Assembly: GCA_964427535.1 (NCBI GenBank)
Contig: CAYRVF010000039.1
Coordinates: 1 to 38,562, forward strand
Reading direction: 5' to 3'
DNA from: CAYRVF01 sp964427535
GTDB taxonomy: Bacteria; Chloroflexota; Ktedonobacteria; Ktedonobacterales; JADMIN01
DNA length: 38,562 nt
Positions within the stretch are counted from its first letter, which is position 1. Each line of letters opens with the position of its first letter. Below the pieces are notes generated by a model. The model was not told where the DNA came from. It did no database searches and was given only the letters and a program-made list of their open reading frames with translations. Position numbers and translations under genes: made by a program. Below, in pieces: positions 31,416 to 38,562 of this stretch.

Positions 31416-34400
31416 ATGCGCCATCCCAGGCACGTTCGCGTATCCCGAGTCGCGCTCGTCGTGACGCTCGCGGTCCTACTAGCGGCTGGATATGCCGCCA
31501 CCGCGAGGTTTGTGCGAGCCGCGGCTCAGCCGTGGATGAACACCTCGCTCTCACCCGATCAGCGGGCGAATCTGCTGATCGCCCAAATGACACTTGACGA
31601 GAAGATCGCCGAATTGCACGGCGCCTCTGGGTCAGCCTATGTCGGCTATGTGCCCGCGAATACGCGGCTCGGCATTCCCGCGCTCTATCTCGAAGACGGC
31701 CCGGCGGGCGTGGCCGACGGCATGACTGGCGTGACACAACTCCCCGCGCCAGTCGCCGGAGCGGCAAGCTGGGACCCATCGCTGATGCGGCAATACGGCA
31801 GCGTGCTCGGTGCCGAAGAGGCGGGCAAGGGAACCAACGTCACGCTCGCGCCGACGATCAACATCACGCGTGATCCGCGTTGGGGGCGCGCGTTCGAGTC
31901 CATCGGCGAAGACCCCTATCTGAATGGCCAGATGGGCGCCGCCGATATCCAGGGCATCCAGAGCCAGGGTGAGATCGCTCAGGTTAAACACTGGGCCGTC
32001 TACAACCAGGAGACCTACCGCAACACGTCCGCCGACAACGCCGTTGTCAGCGACCGGACCATGCAGGAAATTTACTTCCCTGCGTTCCAGGCCGCGATCG
32101 ATCAGGGCAAGGTCGGCTCCATCATGTGCTCCTACAGCACGATCAACGGCGCCTATGCCTGCCAGAACTCGTATCTCAATCAGGTGCTGCGTCAGCAGTT
32201 CCAGTTCCCTGGCTTCAATACCTCAGACTGGGGCGCCACACACTCGACCGTCCAGTCGGCCAACAACGGCCTCGACATGCAGATGCCCGACGACTCCTAC
32301 TACGGCGCCGCGCTGAAGGCCGCTGTGCAGAGCGGCAAGGTGAGCATGGCGACGCTCGACCAACATGTGCATAACATTCTGCGGACGATGTTCGCGCTCG
32401 GCCTCTTCGACCGACCCCACACCGGGTCTCCGTCGGCCACGGTCACGTCGCCACAGCACACGCAGACGGCCCTTCAGACGGCGGAGAACGGTACCGTCCT
32501 GCTGAAGAATGACGGCAATGCGCTGCCGCTCAACACCTCCAAGGTCCACTCGATCGCCGTCATCGGCGATGATGCTGGCTCGGGAGCGCAGACCGCCGGT
32601 GGCGGCAGCGCCAGTGTCAACGCTCCATACGTCGTCACGCCGTACCAGGGCATCTCGAAGCGCGCCGGCAGCGGCGTGCAGGTACAATACGCGCAAGGCG
32701 TCGCACCCAATAACCAACTCCCTGTCGTGGACTCGCAATACTTTACGCCCGCTTCGGGCAGCGGCAATGGACTGACCGCTCAGTTCTACAACAACATGAC
32801 GCTCTCGGGTACTCCTGTGCTCACGCGCAACGACCCGACGGTCAACTTCAACTGGAACGGCGGCTCGCCGGGCGCTGGCGTCAACGCCACACAGTGGTCG
32901 GTCAAATGGACCGGCACGCTCACTCCGCCGACAACCGGCAGCTATACCTTCTCGCTGACCAGCGACGACGGCAGCCGCCTCTTCATCAATGGACAGAAGA
33001 TCATCGACAACTGGCGCGACCAGGGCGCACACACGCAGACCGGCTCGGTCAACCTGACCGCGACCCAGCCCGTGCAGATCGAGGTTGACTACTACCAGAA
33101 CGGCGGCGCGAGCCTCGTCAGCATGGGGTGGCAGATTCCCGGCGGCCCCTCGCTGCAGGATCAGGCCGTCCAACTGGCCAAGACGTCCGATATCGCCATC
33201 GTCTTCGCGAGCGACTTTGAGACCGAAGGCGCCGATCTGGCAACCATCGATCTACCTGGCGCGCAAAACCAGCTCATCGAAGCGGTCGCGGCGGCCAACC
33301 CCAACACGATCGTTGTGCTCAACACGGGCAGCGCCGTCACCATGCCATGGGTCAACTCAGTCAAGGGCATCGTGGAGGCGTGGTATCCCGGTCAGGAAGA
33401 CGGCAACGCCATCGCCGCCGTGCTCTTCGGCGATGTAAATCCGTCCGGCAAGCTGCCGGTCACCTTCCCCAAGAGCCTCGCCGACGTTCCGGCGAGCACG
33501 CCTCAGCAGTGGCCCGGCGTCACCGGCCAGGTGCAATACTCCGAGGGACTGCTGGTTGGCTACCGCTGGTACGACGCGAAGAACATCACACCGCTCTTCC
33601 CGTTCGGGTACGGCCTGTCTTACACCACCTTCAGCTTCAGCAATCTCGTCGTGGCGCCACAGCCGGCCTCGTACAAGAGCACGATCTCGGTGGACGCCGA
33701 TGTCACGAACACCGGCTCGCGTGCCGGAGCGGAAGTCGTGCAACTCTATCTCGGCGATCCCGCGACAACCGGCGAGCCGCCCAAGCAGCTCGAGGGCTTC
33801 CAGAAGCTGACGCTGAATCCGGGCCAGTCGCAACACGTTCACTTCACGCTCGACCCGCGTGCCTTCTCGTACTGGGATAGCTCGTCAAATAGCTGGGTCG
33901 TAGCCGATGGCACCTATCAGGTCTTTGTCGGCGACTCGTCGCGCACCCTGCCCCTGCAGGGCAGCTTCGACGTCCGCACGACGGACGGCCCGCGTTACGT
34001 CACGGTCAAGTCGCCTGGTGTGCTGACGCCTGGTTCACCCGCGACGGTGACGACGAGCTTCACCAACGGCGGCGACATTGCGGCGCATCAGCTCAACATG
34101 ACGCTCCAGGTTCCTAGCGGCTGGACGGCGAATGCCACCACACCGGCATCCTTCCAGACGGTCGATGGCAGCCAGACTGTCACGACGACGTGGTCGGTGA
34201 CACAGCCTGCGAACGCCCAGCCGGGCACCTTCACCTTCACCGGCGTCGCCAGTTATGTCAGCGAAGGCGGCAAGGCCACCAACCAGGCGTCTGCAACAGC
34301 GCAGCTTCCCTATAGCTCGCTGGCGCAGGCGTACAACAACGTCGGCATTAGCGATAACAGCAATCCGTCGGCTGGCAACCTCGACGGCAATGGCTACAGC

Positions 34401-35408
34401 TATTCGGCACAGGCACTTGCGCAAGTCGGCCTGACGCCCGGTGCCTCGGTCGGTGGCGTGTTCACCTGGCCCAACGTCCCCGCGGGAACGCCCGACAACG
34501 TCCAAACGGCGGGGCAGGTCGTCCGGGTCACCGGCTCAGGCTCGTATCTAGGCTTTCTCGGCACGGCCACCTTCGGGACTGAGAACGGTGCGGGAACCAT
34601 CACCTACACTGATGGCAGCTCGCAAGCATTCACGCTGCGTCTCGCGGACTGGTACGCGAACAGTCCCGCCAATGGCGGCCAGATCGTTGCGACAGCGCCA
34701 GACTGGAACGCGCCGCCGACGAATACGCTGGGCTCGCATGCGGTAAGCGTCTACTACGCGCCGGTGGCTCTCCAGTCGGGCAAGACGGTCGAGTACGTCA
34801 CACTGCCGAATGACGCCAACGAGCACGTCTTCGCGATGGCGGTCACTAACACAGCCGTGCTGCCATTCTCGTCGCTGCGACAGGCATTCAACGACGTCGG
34901 CATCACCGACAACAGCAACACTGGCCCCGGCAACTTCGGGGGCGCTGGTTACAGCTACTCCGCCCAGGGGCTGGCAGCAGTGGGGCTGACTCCCGGCCAG
35001 CCGGTGACCACGAACGGCGTCACGTTCACCTGGCCGAACGTCGCCGCGGGCACGCCCGATAATGTGGTGCCTTCGGGTCAGCAGATTCTCTTCTCTGGCT
35101 CCGGGAGCACGCTCGGCTTCATCGGCTCAGGGAACAACGGCGAGGCCAAGGGCACCGGCACAATCACCTATACCGACGGCAGCACACAGCAATTCACACT
35201 GGACTTCGCCGACTGGTATTGGAACGGTGCGGTGAGTGGCGGCGGTGTCGTGGCCACCACACCGAACTGGAACGCACCCTCGAACGCGGGATCGCACGCC
35301 GTGAGTATCTACTACTGGGGCGTGTCGCTCGCGGCGGGCAAGACGATCCAGTCGGTCACGCTCCCGTCCACTTGGAATATGCACATCTTCGCAATGGCGG
35401 CGCAGTAA
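31416..35408 (+). CDS. Secreted GH3 beta-glycosidase with PA14 and tandem C-terminal modules
   Basis: A 1330-residue exported glycoside hydrolase. A signal peptide (residues 1-37, hydrophobic VALVVTLAVLLAAGY, likely cut near VRAAA-QPW) precedes the GH3 N-domain with LAPTINITRDPRWGR and nucleophile D271 in GFNTSDWGATHS. The GH3 C-domain is split by a PA14 module (about 452-575; TTGSYTFSLTSDDGSRLFIN) and resumes with ETEGADLATIDLPG and FPFGYGLSYTTF. A fibronectin-like domain follows to about 855, then a NEW3-like domain (about 865-960). Two repeats of about 180 residues end the protein. The family hydrolyses beta-linked glucosides, xylosides or similar oligosaccharides; PA14 in GH3 usually shapes the substrate pocket. 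The ATG follows GAGGAGGA. No transporter or regulator is adjacent, so the substrate is unknown. Confidence 0.93.
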   Translation: MRHPRHVRVSRVALVVTLAVLLAAGYAATARFVRAAAQPWMNTSLSPDQRANLLIAQMTLDEKIAELHGASGSAYVGYVPANTRLGIPALYLEDGPAGVADGMTGVTQLPAPVAGAASWDPSLMRQYGSVLGAEEAGKGTNVTLAPTINITRDPRWGRAFESIGEDPYLNGQMGAADIQGIQSQGEIAQVKHWAVYNQETYRNTSADNAVVSDRTMQEIYFPAFQAAIDQGKVGSIMCSYSTINGAYACQNSYLNQVLRQQFQFPGFNTSDWGATHSTVQSANNGLDMQMPDDSYYGAALKAAVQSGKVSMATLDQHVHNILRTMFALGLFDRPHTGSPSATVTSPQHTQTALQTAENGTVLLKNDGNALPLNTSKVHSIAVIGDDAGSGAQTAGGGSASVNAPYVVTPYQGISKRAGSGVQVQYAQGVAPNNQLPVVDSQYFTPASGSGNGLTAQFYNNMTLSGTPVLTRNDPTVNFNWNGGSPGAGVNATQWSVKWTGTLTPPTTGSYTFSLTSDDGSRLFINGQKIIDNWRDQGAHTQTGSVNLTATQPVQIEVDYYQNGGASLVSMGWQIPGGPSLQDQAVQLAKTSDIAIVFASDFETEGADLATIDLPGAQNQLIEAVAAANPNTIVVLNTGSAVTMPWVNSVKGIVEAWYPGQEDGNAIAAVLFGDVNPSGKLPVTFPKSLADVPASTPQQWPGVTGQVQYSEGLLVGYRWYDAKNITPLFPFGYGLSYTTFSFSNLVVAPQPASYKSTISVDADVTNTGSRAGAEVVQLYLGDPATTGEPPKQLEGFQKLTLNPGQSQHVHFTLDPRAFSYWDSSSNSWVVADGTYQVFVGDSSRTLPLQGSFDVRTTDGPRYVTVKSPGVLTPGSPATVTTSFTNGGDIAAHQLNMTLQVPSGWTANATTPASFQTVDGSQTVTTTWSVTQPANAQPGTFTFTGVASYVSEGGKATNQASATAQLPYSSLAQAYNNVGISDNSNPSAGNLDGNGYSYSAQALAQVGLTPGASVGGVFTWPNVPAGTPDNVQTAGQVVRVTGSGSYLGFLGTATFGTENGAGTITYTDGSSQAFTLRLADWYANSPANGGQIVATAPDWNAPPTNTLGSHAVSVYYAPVALQSGKTVEYVTLPNDANEHVFAMAVTNTAVLPFSSLRQAFNDVGITDNSNTGPGNFGGAGYSYSAQGLAAVGLTPGQPVTTNGVTFTWPNVAAGTPDNVVPSGQQILFSGSGSTLGFIGSGNNGEAKGTGTITYTDGSTQQFTLDFADWYWNGAVSGGGVVATTPNWNAPSNAGSHAVSIYYWGVSLAAGKTIQSVTLPSTWNMHIFAMAAQ
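34305..35405 (+). repeat. Tandem 180-residue modules at the GH3 C-terminus
   Basis: Residues about 964-1143 and 1149-1329 align along their length: LPYSSLAQAYNNVGISDNSN with LPFSSLRQAFNDVGITDNSN, YSYSAQALAQVGLTPG with YSYSAQGLAAVGLTPG, FTWPNVPAGTPDNV with FTWPNVAAGTPDNV, GTITYTDGSSQAFTL with GTITYTDGSTQQFTL, and HVFAMA with HIFAMA. They are beta-rich and end the protein, as carbohydrate-binding modules often do. The two copies differ enough to be an old duplication. Confidence 0.8.
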
Positions 35409-36133
35409 CGCCTCATTGACCGTCGACCTCTATGGACGGCTGGCACGTATCGCACCAGACGGTGTGTGCGGCGCCAGTCGCCCACTATTTGTCTGACTCC
35501 CACGGCAGAGCGTTCAGAAATGGCGACGTGCATCTGTGGTCGACGGAAGTGGCAGTCTACCGGGCCCGGGTGCAATGCCTTGACACAGCTGCCGCACCTA
35601 GTCAGGGAAGACAATCGACGTCCTCATCTACTCGGAGGGCTCGCGGCACGCCTCCTGCTACATGCTTCCCTCGCGTTTACGCGGTGTAGCTAGCGCCCGT
35701 ATATGCGACGTCGCTCAGTCTCGTGCATCAGACGCGCAAGCACTCGACAAGCTCGGGTGCGGCCGTGTTGTGATGTGGTACGATACTCGACAGAACGCTT
35801 TCGGCGTCTGCATGGCGAGCGGAGTCTGTAGCCGCGGCCATGCTCGGAAGCATTCGAGAGCCTTGTCGTTCTGCTGCGCACCCCCGGCACTGGCATTCCA
35901 GTACGTGTTTCTACGCGAATCCTCCTGTGCGACACGGCTGGGACGGTTTGCCAGCGACTTCGCCCGCCGGGAACGTCGCATTCAGCGTTGCGTACATTCG
36001 CCTGCCTATTCACTCGATCAGATCGCCCGTTAACCTCCGGCCCGGCAGCGGGCGGAGCCGGCACAGACATGCAAGAAAGGAGGAGCGGCGCAGCTAGCCT
36101 TTCGCGATGAGAGGCAGCCGCGCCGCGCACCTG
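35409..36133. other. Intergenic region between GH3 and the ManC-like gene
   Basis: About 725 bp without a convincing gene. It contains a CCGGGCCCGG palindrome (35560-35569), a stem GCACTCGA-CAAGC-TCGGGTGC with one G-T pair (35740-35760), an extended -10 candidate TGGTACGAT (35776-35784), a bulged hairpin CTCC..GCCCG/CGGGC..GGAG (36035-36057), and an AAAGGAGGAG ribosome-like site (36076-36085) with no start codon at normal distance. Open frames here are short and featureless. Confidence 0.5.
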
Positions 36134-38562
36134 ATGAAAGCAGTTGTCATGGCAGGTGGCGAGGGTTCGCGATTGCGTCCCCTCACGGTTTCGCGTCCGA
36201 AGCCAATGGTGCCGATCGTCGGGCGGCCGGTGATGGAGCATATCCTCACGCTCCTCAAGACACACGGCATCACCGACGTGATCGTTACCGTGCAGTACAT
36301 GGCGAGCGCCATCGAGGACTACTTCGGCGACGGCTCGCAGTTCGGCATGCACATCTCGTACTCCCGCGAGGAGGTCCCGTTGGGCACGGCGGGGAGCGTC
36401 AAGAACGCGGAAGAGATGCTGACGGAGCCATTCCTCGTCATCAGCGGCGACGCGCTCACTGACTACAACCTTACCGATATCATCAAATATCACCAGGACC
36501 ACAAAGCGATGGCAACCTTGACGCTCGCGCACGTCTCGAATCCCCTCGAGTACGGCGTCATCATCACCGATGAGGGTGGGCGCATCAAACAGTTCCTGGA
36601 GAAGCCGAGTTGGAGCGAGGTCTTTAGCGACACCATCAACACTGGCATCTATGTCCTCGATCCCAAAATCTTCAGTTACTTCGAGCGAGACAAGCCCTTC
36701 GACTTCAGCCAAGAGCTCTTCCCGATGATGCTGGAGAAGGGCGACCCGCTCTTCGGCTACATCGCAGAGGGCTACTGGTGCGATATCGGCAACCTCGCGA
36801 CGTATATGCAGGCCAACTCCGATTTGCTGCAGGGAAAGGTGAACATCCCGATTCCCGGCCACGACTCCGGCGGCCGCATTTGGGTCGAAGAGGGAGTAGA
36901 GGTCGCGGACGACGCGCAGATTTTCGGCCCGGTCTATCTCGGACATGACGCCAAGATCAAAGAGGGCGTCATCATCCACGGACCCAGCGTGATCGGCCCC
37001 TACACCATCGCCGATACGCGCGCGCAGATCGACCGCAGCGTCGTCTGGAATAACTCGTATATCGGCGAGCGGGCGGAGCTTCGTGGCGCGCTCGTCGGCA
37101 CATCGAACAGCATCAAGAGCAAGGCGGTGATGTTCGAGGGCGCGGTCATCGGCGACCATTCCGTCGTCAACGAGAACGCTATCATCCAGCCCGGCGTAAA
37201 GATCTGGCCAAACAAAGAGATCGAGACCGGCGCGGTCGTCACCTCGAGCATCATCTGGGGCTCACAGGGCAGGCGCTCCATCTTCGGCCGCTATGGCGTC
37301 ACCGGCTTGGTCAACGTGGACATTACACCCGACTTCGCCGCCCGGCTCGGCGCCGCCTACGGAGCGGTGCTGCCGAAAGGCTCGCAGGTCTGCATCAACC
37401 GCGACGCCCACCGCACGCCGCGTATGATCAAGCGCGCGCTGCTCTCGGGCCTACCATCCGCCGGCATCAACGTGTGGGACCTCGAAGCCGTGCCGCTGCC
37501 TGTGGCGCGCTTCTACGTCCGCACGACCGACGCGGCGGGCGGAGTGCATGTACGCCTCTCGCCGTTCGATGCGCGTACGGTGGATATCAAGTTCTTCGAC
37601 TCAAAAGGCCAGGACATCAGCAAGAACACCGAGCGCAAGATCGAGAACCTCTTCTTCCGCGAGGATTTCCGCCGGGTCTATCTCGACGATATCGGCACCA
37701 TCGAATACGCGCCGGCGGTCATCGAGCGCTATACCGAGGCGTTCCTGCGTGCCATCGACCTTGATCTCGTACGCAAGAAGCGCTTCCGCATCGTGGTGGA
37801 CTACGCCCACGGAGCGAGCGTCGACGTGATGGCGCCCATCTTCAACACTGTCGGCGCCGACATCATCGCGCTCAACGCGACGCGCGACCCCAACCGCTAC
37901 TCGCGTACCTCCGAGGAGTTCGACCGCGACATGCAGGTGCTCGCCTCGATCACTGGCACACTCAAAGCCGATCTCGGCGTGCGCATCGACACCTCAGGCG
38001 AGCGCATCTACGTCGTGGATGAGCGCGGCCAAGTGCTCGACGGCGGCAAACTGCTCGCGGCCATGACCGATCTCACGCTGCGCGGCCGTGACGGTGGCAG
38101 TGTGGCCGTTCCGGTGACGGCGCCGAGCGTTGTCGAGCGCATCGCCGATCAGGAGCATGGCAGCGTCATCTACACCAAGGTCATGCCCCAGGCGCTCACT
38201 ACAGCGGCCGCCTCCGACGGCGTAGTGCTGGTCGGTGACGGCAATGGCGGCTTCGTCTTCCCCGAGCTGCATCCGGCGTTCGACGGTATGTTCGCGCTGA
38301 TGCGGCTGCTGGAGGCGATCGCCCGCTTCGGCACGAAGCTGTCTGAGGTGGTCGCGGCGCTCCCGCCGTATCACCTCATTCGCACGCAGGTGAATTGCCC
38401 TTGGGAGTACAAGGGCAAGGTCATGCGTATGCTGAGCGAGCAGTACCGCGAGCGTCGCGAGCAGCCCATCGACGGCGTGAAGATCGACCTCGGCGAGGAG
38501 TGGGTGCTGGTGCTGCCCGACGCCGACCGCCCGCTCTTCCACGTGCTGGCCGAGTCGCGCTC
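36134..38562 (+). CDS. Mannose-1-phosphate guanylyltransferase-like protein fused to a phosphomannomutase-like domain (3' end cut off)
   Basis: An open frame reaching the right edge. Residues 1-235 form a nucleotidyltransferase: MKAVVMAGGEGSRLRPLT with the GxGxRL signature, PKPMVPIVGRPVMEHIL, the metal aspartate in VISGDALTDYN, and INTGIYVLDP. It should make a nucleotide sugar, most likely GDP-mannose, from the sugar phosphate. A left-handed beta-helix of hexapeptide repeats follows (about 245-375), then a phosphohexomutase-like region from about 382. There the catalytic serine loop reads VRLSPFD (S476) and not TASHNP, and the metal loop reads DTSGER (619-624) and not DGDGDR. That half is probably not an active mutase. 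The ATG at 36134 gives the canonical N-terminus; an in-frame ATG at 36107 is possible and neither has a well-placed ribosome site. The product would supply the glycosyltransferases at 11-15 kb. Confidence 0.88.
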   Translation, partial: MKAVVMAGGEGSRLRPLTVSRPKPMVPIVGRPVMEHILTLLKTHGITDVIVTVQYMASAIEDYFGDGSQFGMHISYSREEVPLGTAGSVKNAEEMLTEPFLVISGDALTDYNLTDIIKYHQDHKAMATLTLAHVSNPLEYGVIITDEGGRIKQFLEKPSWSEVFSDTINTGIYVLDPKIFSYFERDKPFDFSQELFPMMLEKGDPLFGYIAEGYWCDIGNLATYMQANSDLLQGKVNIPIPGHDSGGRIWVEEGVEVADDAQIFGPVYLGHDAKIKEGVIIHGPSVIGPYTIADTRAQIDRSVVWNNSYIGERAELRGALVGTSNSIKSKAVMFEGAVIGDHSVVNENAIIQPGVKIWPNKEIETGAVVTSSIIWGSQGRRSIFGRYGVTGLVNVDITPDFAARLGAAYGAVLPKGSQVCINRDAHRTPRMIKRALLSGLPSAGINVWDLEAVPLPVARFYVRTTDAAGGVHVRLSPFDARTVDIKFFDSKGQDISKNTERKIENLFFREDFRRVYLDDIGTIEYAPAVIERYTEAFLRAIDLDLVRKKRFRIVVDYAHGASVDVMAPIFNTVGADIIALNATRDPNRYSRTSEEFDRDMQVLASITGTLKADLGVRIDTSGERIYVVDERGQVLDGGKLLAAMTDLTLRGRDGGSVAVPVTAPSVVERIADQEHGSVIYTKVMPQALTTAAASDGVVLVGDGNGGFVFPELHPAFDGMFALMRLLEAIARFGTKLSEVVAALPPYHLIRTQVNCPWEYKGKVMRMLSEQYRERREQPIDGVKIDLGEEWVLVLPDADRPLFHVLAESR

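Noticed and set aside
32223..33173. Minus-strand open frame (316 codons) over the GH3 gene
   Set aside because: Shadow of the GH3 coding frame without a domain or start signal.
35690..37159. Long minus-strand open frame (489 codons) over the ManC-like gene and its upstream region
   Set aside because: It is antisense to a clearly conserved nucleotidyltransferase, its composition mirrors the plus-strand codon pattern, and it shows no domain.
1..38562. tRNA, rRNA, CRISPR arrays, integrases, transposases
   Set aside because: Looked for by eye in all gaps and frames; none found. A covariance-model tRNA search could not be run.

Overview
This is a GC-rich bacterial chromosome segment, mostly ordinary housekeeping genes with a few accessory blocks. 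The gene set suggests a member of the Chloroflexota, possibly Ktedonobacteria-like. The clues are a yebC-ruvC-ruvA run, a DEDDh exonuclease fused to a UvrC-like region, a FemX-type transferase, MurT/GatD, a nucleotidyltransferase fused to a phosphomannomutase-like domain, and a PA14-containing GH3 enzyme. This is inference from gene content and not a phylogenetic result. No rRNA, tRNA, CRISPR array, integrase or insertion sequence was seen.

Layout. 1-1.9 kb (minus): the N-terminal part of a membrane protein cut by the left edge, hemB, and a small two-helix membrane protein. 2.1-5.3 kb (plus): a lipoprotein, a D-2-hydroxyacid dehydrogenase, fabI and a TlpA/ResA-like thioredoxin. 5.4-9.9 kb: yebC, ruvC and ruvA (plus), converging on the DEDDh/UvrC-like fusion (minus). 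9.9-16.4 kb (plus): a FemX-like transferase, two GT4 glycosyltransferases around a polyprenyl-phosphate sugar-phosphate transferase, and a DagK/YegS-type lipid kinase. This looks like envelope polysaccharide assembly. 16.5-21.7 kb: ligA (plus), then a lipoprotein and hemA (minus), then folK (plus).

21.7-30.1 kb (plus): a compact unit that appears to start at a good promoter inside the end of folK. It holds a DUF4388 protein, a CheY-like regulator, a CheW-like protein, a hybrid CheA with receiver, then murT and gatD. cheW/cheA, cheA/murT and murT/gatD all overlap. The order resembles cyanobacterial Pix or type IV pilus chemosensory clusters, but receptor, CheR and CheB are absent. The kinase gene runs directly into the two subunits that amidate lipid II.

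30.1-31.4 kb: a mostly non-coding, highly structured region. It has a GC-rich hairpin after gatD, four short inverted repeats in a row, a possible zinc-ribbon ORF, a hairpin that would hide the Shine-Dalgarno sequence of a 60-residue protein, and a perfect 16-bp terminator. 31.4-35.4 kb: a secreted GH3 glycosidase with PA14 and two tandem C-terminal modules. 36.1 kb to the right edge: a mannose-1-phosphate guanylyltransferase-like protein with a phosphomannomutase-like domain whose catalytic motifs are degenerate.

The strongest second-look items are the receptor-less chemosensory/MurT-GatD unit, the structured 30.1-30.8 kb region, and the degenerate phosphomannomutase domain. All functional calls come from reading motifs by eye; no database search was run.
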